A DNA stretch of 64,000 nucleotides from Tellurirhabdus bombi. GTDB lineage: Bacteria > Bacteroidota > Bacteroidia > Cytophagales > Spirosomataceae. The stretch is from assembly GCF_021484805.1 (NCBI RefSeq), contig NZ_CP090557.1:3422001-3486000 (forward strand). Direction: 5' to 3'. Position numbers and translations under genes: made by a program. The notes beneath the pieces were generated by a model. That model made no database searches and was not told the origin of the DNA. It was given only the letters and a program-made list of their open reading frames with translations. This document shows, piece after piece, positions 35,020 through 44,419 of the stretch (position 1 is its first letter; the number at the start of each line of letters is the position of its first letter).

Positions 35020-35072
35020 TTTTTGAGAAAGAGGCCATTAGCAATAATACCTATATACTGACTAATGGCCTC
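35020..35072 (-). terminator. Terminator of cphA
   Basis: An 11-base stem GAGGCCATTAG / CTAATGGCCTC (35031-35041 with 35062-35072) lies just past the cphA stop on the minus strand and is followed by T-rich sequence. Confidence 0.65.
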
Positions 35073-35085
35073 CGTTCGGAACAGG

Positions 35086-37683
35086 CTATACGCCGTCGAG
35101 GATTTGTTCGTCGCTGTAATTTTCTTCCAGTTCCATAAAACCAGAGATGATCTCAATGGATTTACTGATTTTCTCCGTCAGGTGGACAATGAGTGAACCC
35201 GCCTGGGCGTGTCGGATGGCGTAATCCAGGGCTTTGAGTTCTTCAGGAATAACCACCGTTGGTTTCGCGACCCTCGCGGCTGAAATGCCCTGTTGAATTA
35301 ACTCAACGATGTTTTCCTCGGAGCGGCCCCGCAAATCTTCGTCCAGCCGAATGATGATTTCGTCGAACAGACCGGCGGCAACGATACCAACTTTGCGGGT
35401 GGCCGTCGTTTGGTTCAGGTAAGCACCGAGGGCACTCAAGCCATGCGGATTATGGGAGTAATCAACCAAAATCGTAAAGTCGTTGAATTGAAACAGATTC
35501 ATCCGACCCGGCGTGTTGGAAGCCGACGGAATAAATGTTCGTAGACCCTGGGCAAGCTGTTCCACCGAAACCTGCTGACAATAAGCCCCTAAAGTGGCCG
35601 CCAGAATATTTTCAATCATGAAGGGAGCGTTGCCTCCGAAGGCGAGCGGAATGTTGTTTACCTGCTCCAGAAGAATACGGTCTGAGCCACTTACAAGCGT
35701 AATGTACCCGTTTTCCAATATAGCCGCTAAACCTCCCTGCTGGCAGTGAGCCAAAATGCGTTCGTTGTTGGGGTGAAGGCTGAACAACGCAATTTGGCAG
35801 CTCAACCGTTCGCGCATCGCGTAGGTATGGTCATTGTCCGCATTGAGAACGGCGTAACCATCCGGTTTCACGGTTTCGGGCAACACAGCTTTGACTTTCG
35901 CCATGTCTTCTACCGTTTGAATGCCTTTCAGGCCGAGGTGGTCGGCGGCTACGTTCGTAACAATCGCTACGTCACATTGGTCGAAGGCCAGGCCGGACCG
36001 CAACATTCCTCCGCGGGCGCATTCCAGCACAGCCGCTTCGACCAGCGAATCCTGCAAAATTTTTCGGGTACTACCCGGACCGGTGCAATCGCCTTCTTCA
36101 ATGCAAAAATCGTCGATGTAAATGCCGTCTGTAGTGGTGTAGCCAACGCGGTAGCCTTTTTGCCGAATCAGGTGTGCCGCCAGACGGGTGGTGGTGGTTT
36201 TTCCGTTGGTACCCGTGACGGTCACCAGGGGAATGCGTGCGTTTTGCCCTTCCGGAAAAAGCATGTCCGCAATCGCCTGCCCGACATCCCGGGCTTTGCC
36301 TTCGGTGGGAGCGAGGTGCATTCGCAAACCGGGGCTGGCATTGACTTCAATGACGGTAGCACCCGATTTTTTCAAGGAAAGGCTGATGTCTTTGGCCATG
36401 AGGTCGATGCCGCAGATGTCCAGACCAACGGCCCGGGCTACCCGTTCGGCCATAAAGGCAATTTCGGGATGAATGAGGTCGGTGACGTCAACGGCGGTGC
36501 CTCCGGTGCTGAGGTTGGCCGTTTTCTTTAATTCCAGAACCTGACCCGCTGGTAGGACCGCTTCAAGCGTCAGGTTATTTTGGATTAAAATATGCTTTGT
36601 GCAATCGTCGATCTCAATTTTCGTCAGGAGATTTGTGTGGCCATTGCCCCGACGGGGATCGCTGTTGGCTTGTTCGATGAGGGCGGCCAGGGTTGACTGG
36701 CCGTCGCCGGTAACGCTGGCGGGTTTGCGGAGGGCCGCTGCACAGAATTTATAATTAACCACCAGTAAGCGGTAATCGTGACCGGAAATAAACTGTTCGA
36801 TAATGACACGCCGGGAATTGGAACAAGTCTGGGCGGTATGGAAAGCGTGGCGCACTTCGTCGGCATTTTGAACATTTGTCGAAACGCCCCGACCGTGGTT
36901 GCCGTCCAGTGGTTTGATGACCAGGGGAAAGCCTACCTGCTCGATTGCTTCCGGCAATTCGTTTTCGTGCTGAACGACGGTTCCTACCGCAATCGGGATA
37001 CCTGCCTGATCGAGCGTCCTTTTTGTTTCGGCTTTGTCGCAGGCAATGTCCACCGCGATGGAACTGGTCTGGCTCGAAATACTACCTAGAATGCGTTTTT
37101 GCCGGGCACCGTAACCAAGCTGGATGTAGAAGTCATCATCGAGTCGAATGTGGGGAATTCCTTTCCGGGCGCAGGCCTCGACAATGGCGGAGGTACTGGG
37201 ACCGAGCCTTTCTGCCTCGCATAGTCGTTTTAATTCATCAATATCCTGCTGAAGATCATAAGGTTGGGCGTCAATCAGGGCCTGGGCAATCCGAACGGCG
37301 GCCTCGGCGGCAAACCGACCTGCCTGTTCTTCCTGATAGGCGAAAACAACGTTGTAGACCCCTACCGGGCCAGCGCCGCGTGTCCGGCCAAAACCAACCT
37401 CCATGCCGGCTAAGGTTTGAATTTCCAGGGCAATGTGTTCAATGACGTGCCCCATCCACGTGCCGGTTTTTACCCGGAAAAAGAAACCTCCGGGATGGCC
37501 CTCCGAGCATTCGTGGCTGTGAAGGGTGGGTAACAGTGCCTGGATGCGTTCGTAAAAACCATCAATCAGATTCGTGGGACGTTCTTCCAAATCTTCCAGA
37601 TCGAGCTGCATGGCAACGAGTTTCGGATGCCGGATAGACCAATAATTAGGGCCTTGCAGAACACGGATTTCCAATAGTTTCAT
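35086..37683 (-). CDS. cphA: Cyanophycin synthetase
   Basis: ATP-dependent ligase of 865 residues that polymerises aspartate and arginine into cyanophycin, a nitrogen reserve. The N-terminal domain is followed by an ATP-grasp domain (FPLVIKPLDGNHGRGVSTN near 260; NASPGLRMH) and a Mur-ligase-like domain with P-loop GTNGKTTTTR near residue 492, ARGGMLRSGLAFD, TNVAADHLGLKG and DYSHNPHG. Length matches CphA1 enzymes (about 870). It is divergent from the cyanophycinase gene 168 bases away, giving synthesis and breakdown enzymes a common control region. Confidence 0.95.
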   Translation of the reverse strand: MKLLEIRVLQGPNYWSIRHPKLVAMQLDLEDLEERPTNLIDGFYERIQALLPTLHSHECSEGHPGGFFFRVKTGTWMGHVIEHIALEIQTLAGMEVGFGRTRGAGPVGVYNVVFAYQEEQAGRFAAEAAVRIAQALIDAQPYDLQQDIDELKRLCEAERLGPSTSAIVEACARKGIPHIRLDDDFYIQLGYGARQKRILGSISSQTSSIAVDIACDKAETKRTLDQAGIPIAVGTVVQHENELPEAIEQVGFPLVIKPLDGNHGRGVSTNVQNADEVRHAFHTAQTCSNSRRVIIEQFISGHDYRLLVVNYKFCAAALRKPASVTGDGQSTLAALIEQANSDPRRGNGHTNLLTKIEIDDCTKHILIQNNLTLEAVLPAGQVLELKKTANLSTGGTAVDVTDLIHPEIAFMAERVARAVGLDICGIDLMAKDISLSLKKSGATVIEVNASPGLRMHLAPTEGKARDVGQAIADMLFPEGQNARIPLVTVTGTNGKTTTTRLAAHLIRQKGYRVGYTTTDGIYIDDFCIEEGDCTGPGSTRKILQDSLVEAAVLECARGGMLRSGLAFDQCDVAIVTNVAADHLGLKGIQTVEDMAKVKAVLPETVKPDGYAVLNADNDHTYAMRERLSCQIALFSLHPNNERILAHCQQGGLAAILENGYITLVSGSDRILLEQVNNIPLAFGGNAPFMIENILAATLGAYCQQVSVEQLAQGLRTFIPSASNTPGRMNLFQFNDFTILVDYSHNPHGLSALGAYLNQTTATRKVGIVAAGLFDEIIIRLDEDLRGRSEENIVELIQQGISAARVAKPTVVIPEELKALDYAIRHAQAGSLIVHLTEKISKSIEIISGFMELEENYSDEQILDGV

Positions 37684-37851
37684 AAGGGTTTTGTTGTAGA
37701 TGCAGGAGGTATTTTTCGACAGGGGGGATGTTCGTAAAGTTCTCGCCGGACGGGGCGTACGATTTATGCGTTTCGATTTTCTGTTATGCCGTTCAGATTA
37801 GATATTGCAACCCTATAACCGAATCGTGCCGGGACTTGTTATTAAAAAAGT

Positions 37852-38694
37852 ATGAATATAAAAGGAACACTGATTGCTATAGGAGGAAACGAAGACAAAG
37901 GAACCGGTCGAAAACCGTTGCACGTGCAGGACACCGCCCATGATTTTGTAACGTCGGGCATCCTTTTTCGCGTTGTTTCCGAAATAAAAGACCCAAAAGC
38001 ACCGATTGAGATCGTTACAACCGCTTCGAGCATTCCCGAACAGGTGGGTCCCCGGTATGTGCGGTCCTTTCGAAAACTAGGACATAAGTCTGTTAACGTG
38101 TTGACTATTAAAACGCGGGAAGAGGCGGATGATCCTGAGGTTTTGGCCCGGGTTGAGCAGGCTGGGTGCATTCTGTTTTCGGGGGGCGACCAGTTTAAGC
38201 TGACCTCGGTATTTCATGAAACGGCTTTTGCGGAGCTGATTCATAAGCGGTACATCAACGAACCCCTGGTTATTGCCGGAACGAGTGCGGGTGCCATGGC
38301 CATGACTGATCTGATGCTTTATCCGGGTGCCGATTCCGCCAGTGGGATGAATCCGAACGTCCCGCTATACGGGGGCCTTTGCCTGATTCACGATGCCATT
38401 ATCGATACGCATTTTCTGGTTCGGGGGCGATTTCGACGACTGGCCATTGCCGTCTGTAAGTATCCCTCGCACATTGGCATTGGCCTGGAAGAAGATACGG
38501 GAATAATCGTTCGGCGAGGAAATGAGATTGAAGCCATCGGTTCGGGGCTGGTCACCATCATCGATGGACGTACCCTTCAGGAAGCCAACCCCACGGTGGC
38601 GCGGGGGAAACACGATATTTTTGTGGAGAACCTGCTGGTACACCTGTTACACCACGGCAATAGCTTCCGGTTAAAGAACATGAAGTTATCCTGA
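37852..38694 (+). CDS. cphB: Cyanophycinase
   Basis: Serine exopeptidase of the S51 family, 280 residues, releasing beta-Asp-Arg dipeptides from cyanophycin. The nucleophile elbow is GTSAGAMAM (Ser near 146). Other hallmarks are the N-terminal LIAIGGNEDKG, SGGDQFKLTS, and DTHFLVRGRFRRL. There is no signal peptide, so it acts on intracellular granules. The gene is divergent from cphA. No isoaspartyl dipeptidase gene for the next step is adjacent. Confidence 0.94.
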   Translation: MNIKGTLIAIGGNEDKGTGRKPLHVQDTAHDFVTSGILFRVVSEIKDPKAPIEIVTTASSIPEQVGPRYVRSFRKLGHKSVNVLTIKTREEADDPEVLARVEQAGCILFSGGDQFKLTSVFHETAFAELIHKRYINEPLVIAGTSAGAMAMTDLMLYPGADSASGMNPNVPLYGGLCLIHDAIIDTHFLVRGRFRRLAIAVCKYPSHIGIGLEEDTGIIVRRGNEIEAIGSGLVTIIDGRTLQEANPTVARGKHDIFVENLLVHLLHHGNSFRLKNMKLS

Positions 38695-38704
38695 GCAACT
38701 AAAA

Positions 38705-38739
38705 AGCGCTGCGCCTAACCAAAGGTTACACGCAGCGCT
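38705..38739. terminator. Hairpin after cphB
   Basis: A nine-base outer stem AGCGCTGCG / CGCAGCGCT (38705-38713 with 38731-38739) and a five-base inner stem TAACC / GGTTA (38716-38720 with 38724-38728) are separated by a two-base internal loop. It lies between converging cphB and the YceI gene. No long T tract follows. Confidence 0.5.
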
Positions 38740-38763
38740 CGCTTTAAGGATAAGTCAGAAGGC

Positions 38764-39402
38764 TTACATCGCTGATTTCTTAGCGACCAGTTTCAGGTCC
38801 AGCGTAAAATTGTCTTCGATGATTTTATCGGCGGCTGTTCCGATAACGGCTGCCCGGTATTTAATATCGTACGTGACGCGGTTCACCTCAATCTTGGCCA
38901 TGGCTTCTGCGCCATCGCCGGAAACTTTCACGGTAGCGGGGAAGGTGATGGGACTGGTTTTTCCTTTGATCATCAAATCACCGGTAACCGTATAGTTTGG
39001 CTCGCCCGCCTTGCCTTTAAGCGGCGTAACCTTTGTAATCTTAAAGGTTGAGGTTGGGTTTTTTTCTACCCCGAAGAAGTCGTCGTTTTTCAGGTGGCCA
39101 ACCAGACGCTGGCTGTTGTCGTTGTCGGCAATGGTGGTCATGTCTGCAACAAAGGTGCCTCCCACCAGTTTATTGCCATCCAGGACTAAATCCCCTTTTG
39201 ACAGCTTGATTGTTCCCGTGTGTTCGCCGCCTACTTTCTTGGCGTTCCAGGTGAGGGTGCTTTGGGCCGGATCTACCGTGTAAGTGGCCGGTTTAGCAAC
39301 GGTTTTTTTAGGTGTTTTGTCCAGAGTTCCAGCGTTGGCTAGTGGATTGGCTGAAATCAGCGCGAGGACTAAAAGTGGGGCAAAAAGTTGTTTGGTTAGC
39401 AT
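38764..39402 (-). CDS. YceI-family periplasmic protein
   Basis: Exported lipocalin-like protein of 212 residues with a signal peptide ending ANAG. The YceI pattern is clear: YTVDPAQSTLTWNAKKVGGEHTGTIKLSKGDLVLDG, HLKNDDFFGVEKNPTSTF, VTGDLMIKGKTSPITFP and a C-terminal IEDNFTLDLKLVAKK. Family members bind isoprenoid-type lipids in a beta-barrel pocket, and their physiological role varies. It ends 70 bases from cphB, converging, and appears monocistronic. Confidence 0.92.
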   Translation of the reverse strand: MLTKQLFAPLLVLALISANPLANAGTLDKTPKKTVAKPATYTVDPAQSTLTWNAKKVGGEHTGTIKLSKGDLVLDGNKLVGGTFVADMTTIADNDNSQRLVGHLKNDDFFGVEKNPTSTFKITKVTPLKGKAGEPNYTVTGDLMIKGKTSPITFPATVKVSGDGAEAMAKIEVNRVTYDIKYRAAVIGTAADKIIEDNFTLDLKLVAKKSAM

Positions 39403-39463
39403 AAAGCAGAGGTGAGTTAAAATGAAAGTGTCTTTCCTATAAGCAGGATAAATATATAGAATT

Positions 39464-39533
39464 AAAGCGGCCGAACGATGGGAGTTAACAAATCATTAAC
39501 AAATGTTTGCTGTTCCCTTCATCCGGCCGCTTT
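39464..39533 (-). terminator. Possible terminator of the TonB-dependent receptor-type gene
   Basis: The perfect 10-base arms AAAGCGGCCG (39464-39473) and CGGCCGCTTT (39524-39533) enclose 50 bases just past the receptor stop at 39555. The large loop lowers confidence. Confidence 0.4.
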
Positions 39534-39554
39534 CGTAAAGCAATTTTCGCAGGT

Positions 39555-42248
39555 TTATTGACGAGGACGTCCGCCGCCGCTACCCTGAGCTGGTGTGCTT
39601 TGCTGCTGCTGAACACCGCTATCGCCACCGCCACCGTCGCCTTTTACGTCGTCGTTGTTGATGGATTTTTTCCGGCGACCAAGGCTGAAGCCCGATCCGT
39701 CGAAGCTCATTTTACCCAGGCGGTAGCTGAAGTTCACCCGCACCCCCGCGTTGTACATGCTGTTTACACTGTACTGGTTGAGGATAGGAGAGGAGGATTC
39801 AGACCGTACCTTGAACGGATGGTTGAAGAAGTTTTCCGCCGATACGCCAATGGAACCGCGTTTGTTCTTGAAATCTTTCTTCACACCCAGGTTGTAGAAG
39901 GCGAAGCTGCCCTGGTAGCCCTGGAGGTTCACCTGCCGGCCACGACCGCCACCGAAGCCCTGGATACCCCAGCCATTCTTCAGCGTTACGCTCGTGAACA
40001 AGCGTCCGCCCACAACCCAGCCCGAGTTAGAGGCACCGTAGATAGGATCGGAATTGTTGTTGCTGATGTAAGCGTGGTACACGTCAACCCCACCGCCAAG
40101 CTGCCAGATCGAGAAGAGGGTCAGGTTGGCGAACAAGTTAGCCCCGTAGGCATTTTCCTTCCCAATGTTCAGGTACGTTGTGCGAATAACCTGCTGGTAG
40201 ACAGGATTGGTTACCGACAGTGTATCTGGGCTCTGGATGTCGCGAATGCTCTGGATCGAGTTGTTGGTAAACCGCGCAAACAAGGTGGCGTTCAAATACA
40301 CTTTCTTCACCTGGCCACTCAAACCTAGCTCGAAGTTGTCCGTTAGCTCCGGGCGGAGGTAAGGGTTTCCTTCGGTGATGTTCAGCGGGTTGGCGTTGTT
40401 GATGTTCGGGTTCAGGAACTGGATACCAGGCCGCTGAATCCGGCGGTTGTAACCCGCTTTGATGATTTTACCTCCCCGGATGCCTTTCGAAATGTTAAAG
40501 CTTGGCACAAAGGAGCCGTAGTCTGGAATTTGATCCAACTGGTCGGCGGGCTGATTCTCCGTGTTGGCGAAGCGGGCGTTAATCATGGTGTATTCGTAAC
40601 GGCCACCGGCTTTAAACGTCCATTTGCTTTTCGAGGCGTAGGTATAGGCCACATAAGAAGCCACCACGTTCTGGTCGTAATCCAGGGTGTTAGCCGGACG
40701 GGTTTGGTCCTGAATAAATTCACCCGTGTCGCCCGAGGCCTGGAAATACTTGAAATCACTGTTCACATGGCGGAAAATTCCCTTGCCCCCGAACTCCAGC
40801 AACTGGGTGGCTTTGATGGGAGTCTGGTAATCGACCTGGATGGTTGACTCCTGGTTGTAGCTCAGGTTGTCGTTCCGCTGGCGGCTGGTGATGGTTTGCA
40901 TATCAACGCCATTGAGAATATCGGCCACAAAGTTGTTGGTGTTGTTGTTGCGGCTATAAAGACCCAAAATGCTCAGCTCCTTGTTGGGCTTGTACGTTTT
41001 GGTATAGCTGACGTTTCCGTCGAACGTACCGGACAGGTTCTTCGATCGTACGTCACGAGCGCCCATGCTGGGTGGTCTGAACGACGAAAAGGTTTCCGTC
41101 AGCAGGTTGTTCTGCGTGTTGATGTTATTCCGGAATCCGTACCGGACACTGGCCGAAAGCGAGGTAGTTTTGTTAATGTCAAAATCCCAGCCCAACTGGT
41201 AGCTACCAAACTGGCCCTGCATCAGGGTGCTGGCCGACTGCGTAGTGGTGGTAATGCCCTGGTCGGAGAATGTGCTTTGCGTATTGGTGAAAGCGCCTTT
41301 CACATTGTACTGGGCGCGGCCAAAGCCACCGAGGTTGAAGCCCATTTTTCCCTGGCGGTAGCTGGCGTTCAAACCAAGGTTGGTTCCCCGGTTCCCCGTG
41401 CCGAGGTCCATGTTAAGCGTAGCGCCTTGCAGCGTATTTTTCTTGGTAATGATGTTGATGATCCCCGCAGAACCTTCGGCGTCGTATTTGGCGGAAGGGC
41501 TGGTAATGACTTCGACCGACTTGATCATGTCGGCAGGAATTTGCTTAAGGGCATCGGCCACGCTGGTCGCCACAATGGTGGACGGCTTGTTGTTGATCAA
41601 CACGCGGACGTTGCTGCTACCGCGTAAGCTCACGTTCCCGTCGAGGTCAACCGAAAGCATGGGGACTTTCCGCATGATATCGGTTGCGTCACCGCCTTTG
41701 GAGGTAATGTCTTTTTCGGCGTTATACACCAACCGGTCTACCTTTTCTTCAATCAGGGCCGCCTGGCCAGTCACCGTTACTTCTTTCAGCATCCGAACAT
41801 CGGATGAGAGCTGGACTAGTCCCACGTTGATATCCGATCCTTTTTCAATCTTGATCACGTTGGAGTTCTTCGCCTGGTAGCCGATAAACGAGTATTGCAG
41901 GCGGTAGGAGCCAGGTGCTAATTTAGTGAGGGAAAAACGTCCTTTTTCGTCGGCAGTTGTTCCATCAATGGGTTTGTTGGTTGCGGTATTGATTAGCGCA
42001 ACCGTGGCGTATTCAACGGGCTTCTTGGTGGTTGAGTCCATCAAAATACCCGTAATTTTTCCGTTACCGCGTGGTTTATCATCTTCCGCCGTTCCAGGAA
42101 TGAATGTTTTTTCCTGTTGACGCTGGCCCCCCTGGCCGGGGCGTCCACCGCCCGGAAAGCCGCCGGGACCGCCCATCGGGAATTGAGCCAGTGCTGGTGT
42201 GGCCAGCATGCCCGTAAGTAAAAAAATAGAAGGAAGAAATTTGTTCAT
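39555..42248 (-). CDS. TonB-dependent receptor-type outer-membrane protein (carboxypeptidase-like N domain)
   Basis: Protein of 897 residues. A signal peptide ending ALAQ is followed by a Gly/Pro/Gln-rich spacer (about 22-60). Next comes a carboxypeptidase-regulatory-like beta-sandwich (GKITGILMDSTTKKPVEYATVAL; about 62-150), a plug domain (GGDATDIMRKVPMLSVD, NVSLRGSSNVRVLINNKP, EVITSPSAKYDAEGSAGIINI) and a large barrel. The C-terminal region is Ser/Gly/Gln-rich after a terminal strand. It fits the outer-membrane beta-barrel family often annotated with TonB receptors, of unknown substrate. It is divergent from a LytS/LytR-type pair that may regulate it. Confidence 0.9.
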   Translation of the reverse strand: MNKFLPSIFLLTGMLATPALAQFPMGGPGGFPGGGRPGQGGQRQQEKTFIPGTAEDDKPRGNGKITGILMDSTTKKPVEYATVALINTATNKPIDGTTADEKGRFSLTKLAPGSYRLQYSFIGYQAKNSNVIKIEKGSDINVGLVQLSSDVRMLKEVTVTGQAALIEEKVDRLVYNAEKDITSKGGDATDIMRKVPMLSVDLDGNVSLRGSSNVRVLINNKPSTIVATSVADALKQIPADMIKSVEVITSPSAKYDAEGSAGIINIITKKNTLQGATLNMDLGTGNRGTNLGLNASYRQGKMGFNLGGFGRAQYNVKGAFTNTQSTFSDQGITTTTQSASTLMQGQFGSYQLGWDFDINKTTSLSASVRYGFRNNINTQNNLLTETFSSFRPPSMGARDVRSKNLSGTFDGNVSYTKTYKPNKELSILGLYSRNNNTNNFVADILNGVDMQTITSRQRNDNLSYNQESTIQVDYQTPIKATQLLEFGGKGIFRHVNSDFKYFQASGDTGEFIQDQTRPANTLDYDQNVVASYVAYTYASKSKWTFKAGGRYEYTMINARFANTENQPADQLDQIPDYGSFVPSFNISKGIRGGKIIKAGYNRRIQRPGIQFLNPNINNANPLNITEGNPYLRPELTDNFELGLSGQVKKVYLNATLFARFTNNSIQSIRDIQSPDTLSVTNPVYQQVIRTTYLNIGKENAYGANLFANLTLFSIWQLGGGVDVYHAYISNNNSDPIYGASNSGWVVGGRLFTSVTLKNGWGIQGFGGGRGRQVNLQGYQGSFAFYNLGVKKDFKNKRGSIGVSAENFFNHPFKVRSESSSPILNQYSVNSMYNAGVRVNFSYRLGKMSFDGSGFSLGRRKKSINNDDVKGDGGGGDSGVQQQQSTPAQGSGGGRPRQ

Positions 42249-42361
42249 GACTAATAATTCATAAGTGTGACCGAATCACTAAGTCAAAAGAACGTTTCTT
42301 TTTCGTCGGTACAAAATGGAATAGACCGAAGCAGAATGAACACCGACCAAAGCCCGCTTTT

Positions 42362-42418
42362 AACCGATAAATCCAATTCGAAATCTTCTCAGGGACTTTA
42401 GAGCGTTATTTATCGGTT
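42362..42418. promoter_or_regulatory. Long-spaced inverted repeat between receptor and two-component genes
   Basis: The perfect 11-base arms AACCGATAAAT (42362-42372) and ATTTATCGGTT (42408-42418) are separated by 35 bases. They lie in the 271-base divergent control region, about 114 bases from the receptor start and 102 from the kinase start, a position suited to an operator controlling both. Confidence 0.45.
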
Positions 42419-42519
42419 GGAAACTGCAATTAGTCGGGAGATTCAGGCTATCAGAAGATTATACCTAGGATTTTAGGTACGAGGTTGTATTATTGTTTTT
42501 CATTTTTTAACGTAATGCA

Positions 42520-43596
42520 ATGGCTTCTGTCTCTTTACGTCATCGGGTTCCGCTGCTGATTCATATCTTAGGTTGGGGCTTGCTAGGCTTTATCTTGCTT
42601 TTGTTACAACCTCTGACCTGGCGGATTACGTTGCCGCCCCAGTACTGGGTGCGTCAGGGCGTTTTGTTCTTTTTGCTGGTCTGTGTATTTTATATCAATG
42701 CGCGCAAGTGGGCACCAACCTACCTGCTGCGGGGCGATATTGGCTTGTATATATTGTTTGTGATCGGGGCGATAGTGGTAACCATGATCGCCGTTAAGGG
42801 AATAGAGCACTGGCTAAACCTGCCTGCGCTCATGGAGCGGGCTTTTCACCCCAACGGGCGGCTCGACCCCAAACCCAAATCGGGGATACGCTGGTTCGAT
42901 ACGTTTGTTTTTCTGGTGACGATTATGGTGGTGGGCATTAGCACGAGTGTGACGGCCGTGGAGAAATGGCAGCACGACGCCGAAATCCGTCTGGCCCTGG
43001 AGCAGCAGCGCGTCAGCACCGAGCTGTCGTTCCTGAAAGCGCAGATCAATCCGCATTTTTTCTTTAACACGCTGAATAACATTTATGCCCTAACGCTCAT
43101 TGATGTCGATAATGCCCGCGAGGCGCTGCACCGGCTTTCGCGCATGATGCGTTATGTGCTCTACGAAACGCAGGCCAGTACCACGCTGCTGAGCAAAGAG
43201 CTGGCTTTTGTGCAGGACTATATTCAGTTGATGCAGTTGCGACTGACCGATAAGGTTACCGTTACCTTCGAACAACCCAGCCCCCTCCGGGACGTGCCGA
43301 TTGCGCCGATGCTGTTGCTGCCCTTTGTGGAGAACGCGTTTAAGCACGGCGTTAGTGCAACGCACCCCAGCCGGATCTACGTGGGGATTCACCAGCAGAA
43401 CGGAACCCTGGAAATGGACGTGCAGAATACGATGTTCCCCGAAAAGAACCAGTCGCTGGAGAAAAGCAGTGGCATTGGGCTGGCCAACACAAGGCGGCGG
43501 CTGGATTTGCTGTATCCGGAACGGTACGTACTGGTCGTGGATGAAAACCGGGAGGACAATGAATACCAGGTGCGCCTTCAGGTAAAGGTTAATTAG
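42520..43596 (+). CDS. LytS-type membrane histidine kinase
   Basis: Sensor kinase of 358 residues with four predicted N-terminal membrane spans (about 10-150) and a His_kinase domain of the LytS/YehU group. The phosphoacceptor His (near 178) lies in AQINPHFFFNTLNNIYAL. The ATPase part shows FVENAFKHGV and SGIGLANTRRRLDLLY. Such short kinases sense through the membrane helices themselves. The next gene, 73 bases on, encodes the matching LytTR response regulator. Confidence 0.93.
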   Translation: MASVSLRHRVPLLIHILGWGLLGFILLLLQPLTWRITLPPQYWVRQGVLFFLLVCVFYINARKWAPTYLLRGDIGLYILFVIGAIVVTMIAVKGIEHWLNLPALMERAFHPNGRLDPKPKSGIRWFDTFVFLVTIMVVGISTSVTAVEKWQHDAEIRLALEQQRVSTELSFLKAQINPHFFFNTLNNIYALTLIDVDNAREALHRLSRMMRYVLYETQASTTLLSKELAFVQDYIQLMQLRLTDKVTVTFEQPSPLRDVPIAPMLLLPFVENAFKHGVSATHPSRIYVGIHQQNGTLEMDVQNTMFPEKNQSLEKSSGIGLANTRRRLDLLYPERYVLVVDENREDNEYQVRLQVKVN

Positions 43597-43669
43597 GACG
43601 AGTCGTTAATTTCGTTCAACTTTGGTGAGTCGACAGATCGTTGGCTCTGGATTTCCTAGCATTTTAGTT

Positions 43670-44419
43670 ATGGCGTTGACTTGCATTGCCGTTGATGATG
43701 AGCCACTGGCTCTGGGGCTGGTTTGCGTTTTTATTGAGAAAACCCCTTTTCTGGAACTGAAAGGGCGCTATTCCAGCGCGGTGGAGGCACTTCAGGGCTT
43801 ACACCAGAACCCCGTTGATTTGATTTTTCTGGATATTCAAATGCCGGACCTGACGGGCATTGAGCTGGCGCGGGTCCTGGAACGGGCGAAGGAAGGGAAT
43901 GGTCCCCGGATTATTTTCACGACGGCCTACGATCATTTTGCGCTGGAAGGCTACAAGGTCGATGCGCTGGATTACCTGCTGAAACCCTTTAATTACGAAG
44001 AATTCCTGCGAGCGGCCAACAAAGCCAAGAATTATTTCGACCTCGTCAAGCGGGGAACGGCAGCTCCCGTGTTGGAAGCCGCCCGCCCGGTTGAGTCGGA
44101 AGATTACTTATTTCTGAAAGTAGAATACCAGTTGGTGCGCGTTGCCTTTAACGATATCTTATACATCGAGGGGCTGAAGGACTACGTAAAAGTGCACTTG
44201 TTAAGTCATTCGAAGCCTTTGCTGTCTCTGACGAGCTTAAAAGCCCTGGAAGAAAAGTTGCCGGCTCGCTTGTTCATGCGGGTACACCGGTCGTTCATTG
44301 TGGCGCTGGATAAGATCGAAACAGTGTCGCGGAATACGATTCAGATCGGAGCGGCTCAGATTCCGGTGAGTGATCAATACAAGGATGCTTTCAATCAGTT
44401 TATGAGCCGCTGGACGTAA
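43670..44419 (+). CDS. LytTR response regulator
   Basis: Regulator of 249 residues in the usual order: receiver (1-120) with acidic pair DDEP, phosphoacceptor Asp55 in LIFLDIQMPD, Thr in FTTAYDH and Lys105 in LLKPF, then LytTR DNA-binding domain (about 140-245) with IEGLKDYVKVHL and FMRVHRSFIV. The start at ATG 43670 was chosen over a GTG at 43622 because the receiver's first strand begins there. Partner of the LytS-type kinase directly upstream. The divergent receptor gene is a likely target. Confidence 0.93.
   Translation: MALTCIAVDDEPLALGLVCVFIEKTPFLELKGRYSSAVEALQGLHQNPVDLIFLDIQMPDLTGIELARVLERAKEGNGPRIIFTTAYDHFALEGYKVDALDYLLKPFNYEEFLRAANKAKNYFDLVKRGTAAPVLEAARPVESEDYLFLKVEYQLVRVAFNDILYIEGLKDYVKVHLLSHSKPLLSLTSLKALEEKLPARLFMRVHRSFIVALDKIETVSRNTIQIGAAQIPVSDQYKDAFNQFMSRWT

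Noticed and set aside
39507-40328. 273-codon plus-strand frame overlapping the receptor gene end
   Set aside because: Lies antisense to the receptor barrel. Composition is that of a shadow frame and no signal or domain is seen.
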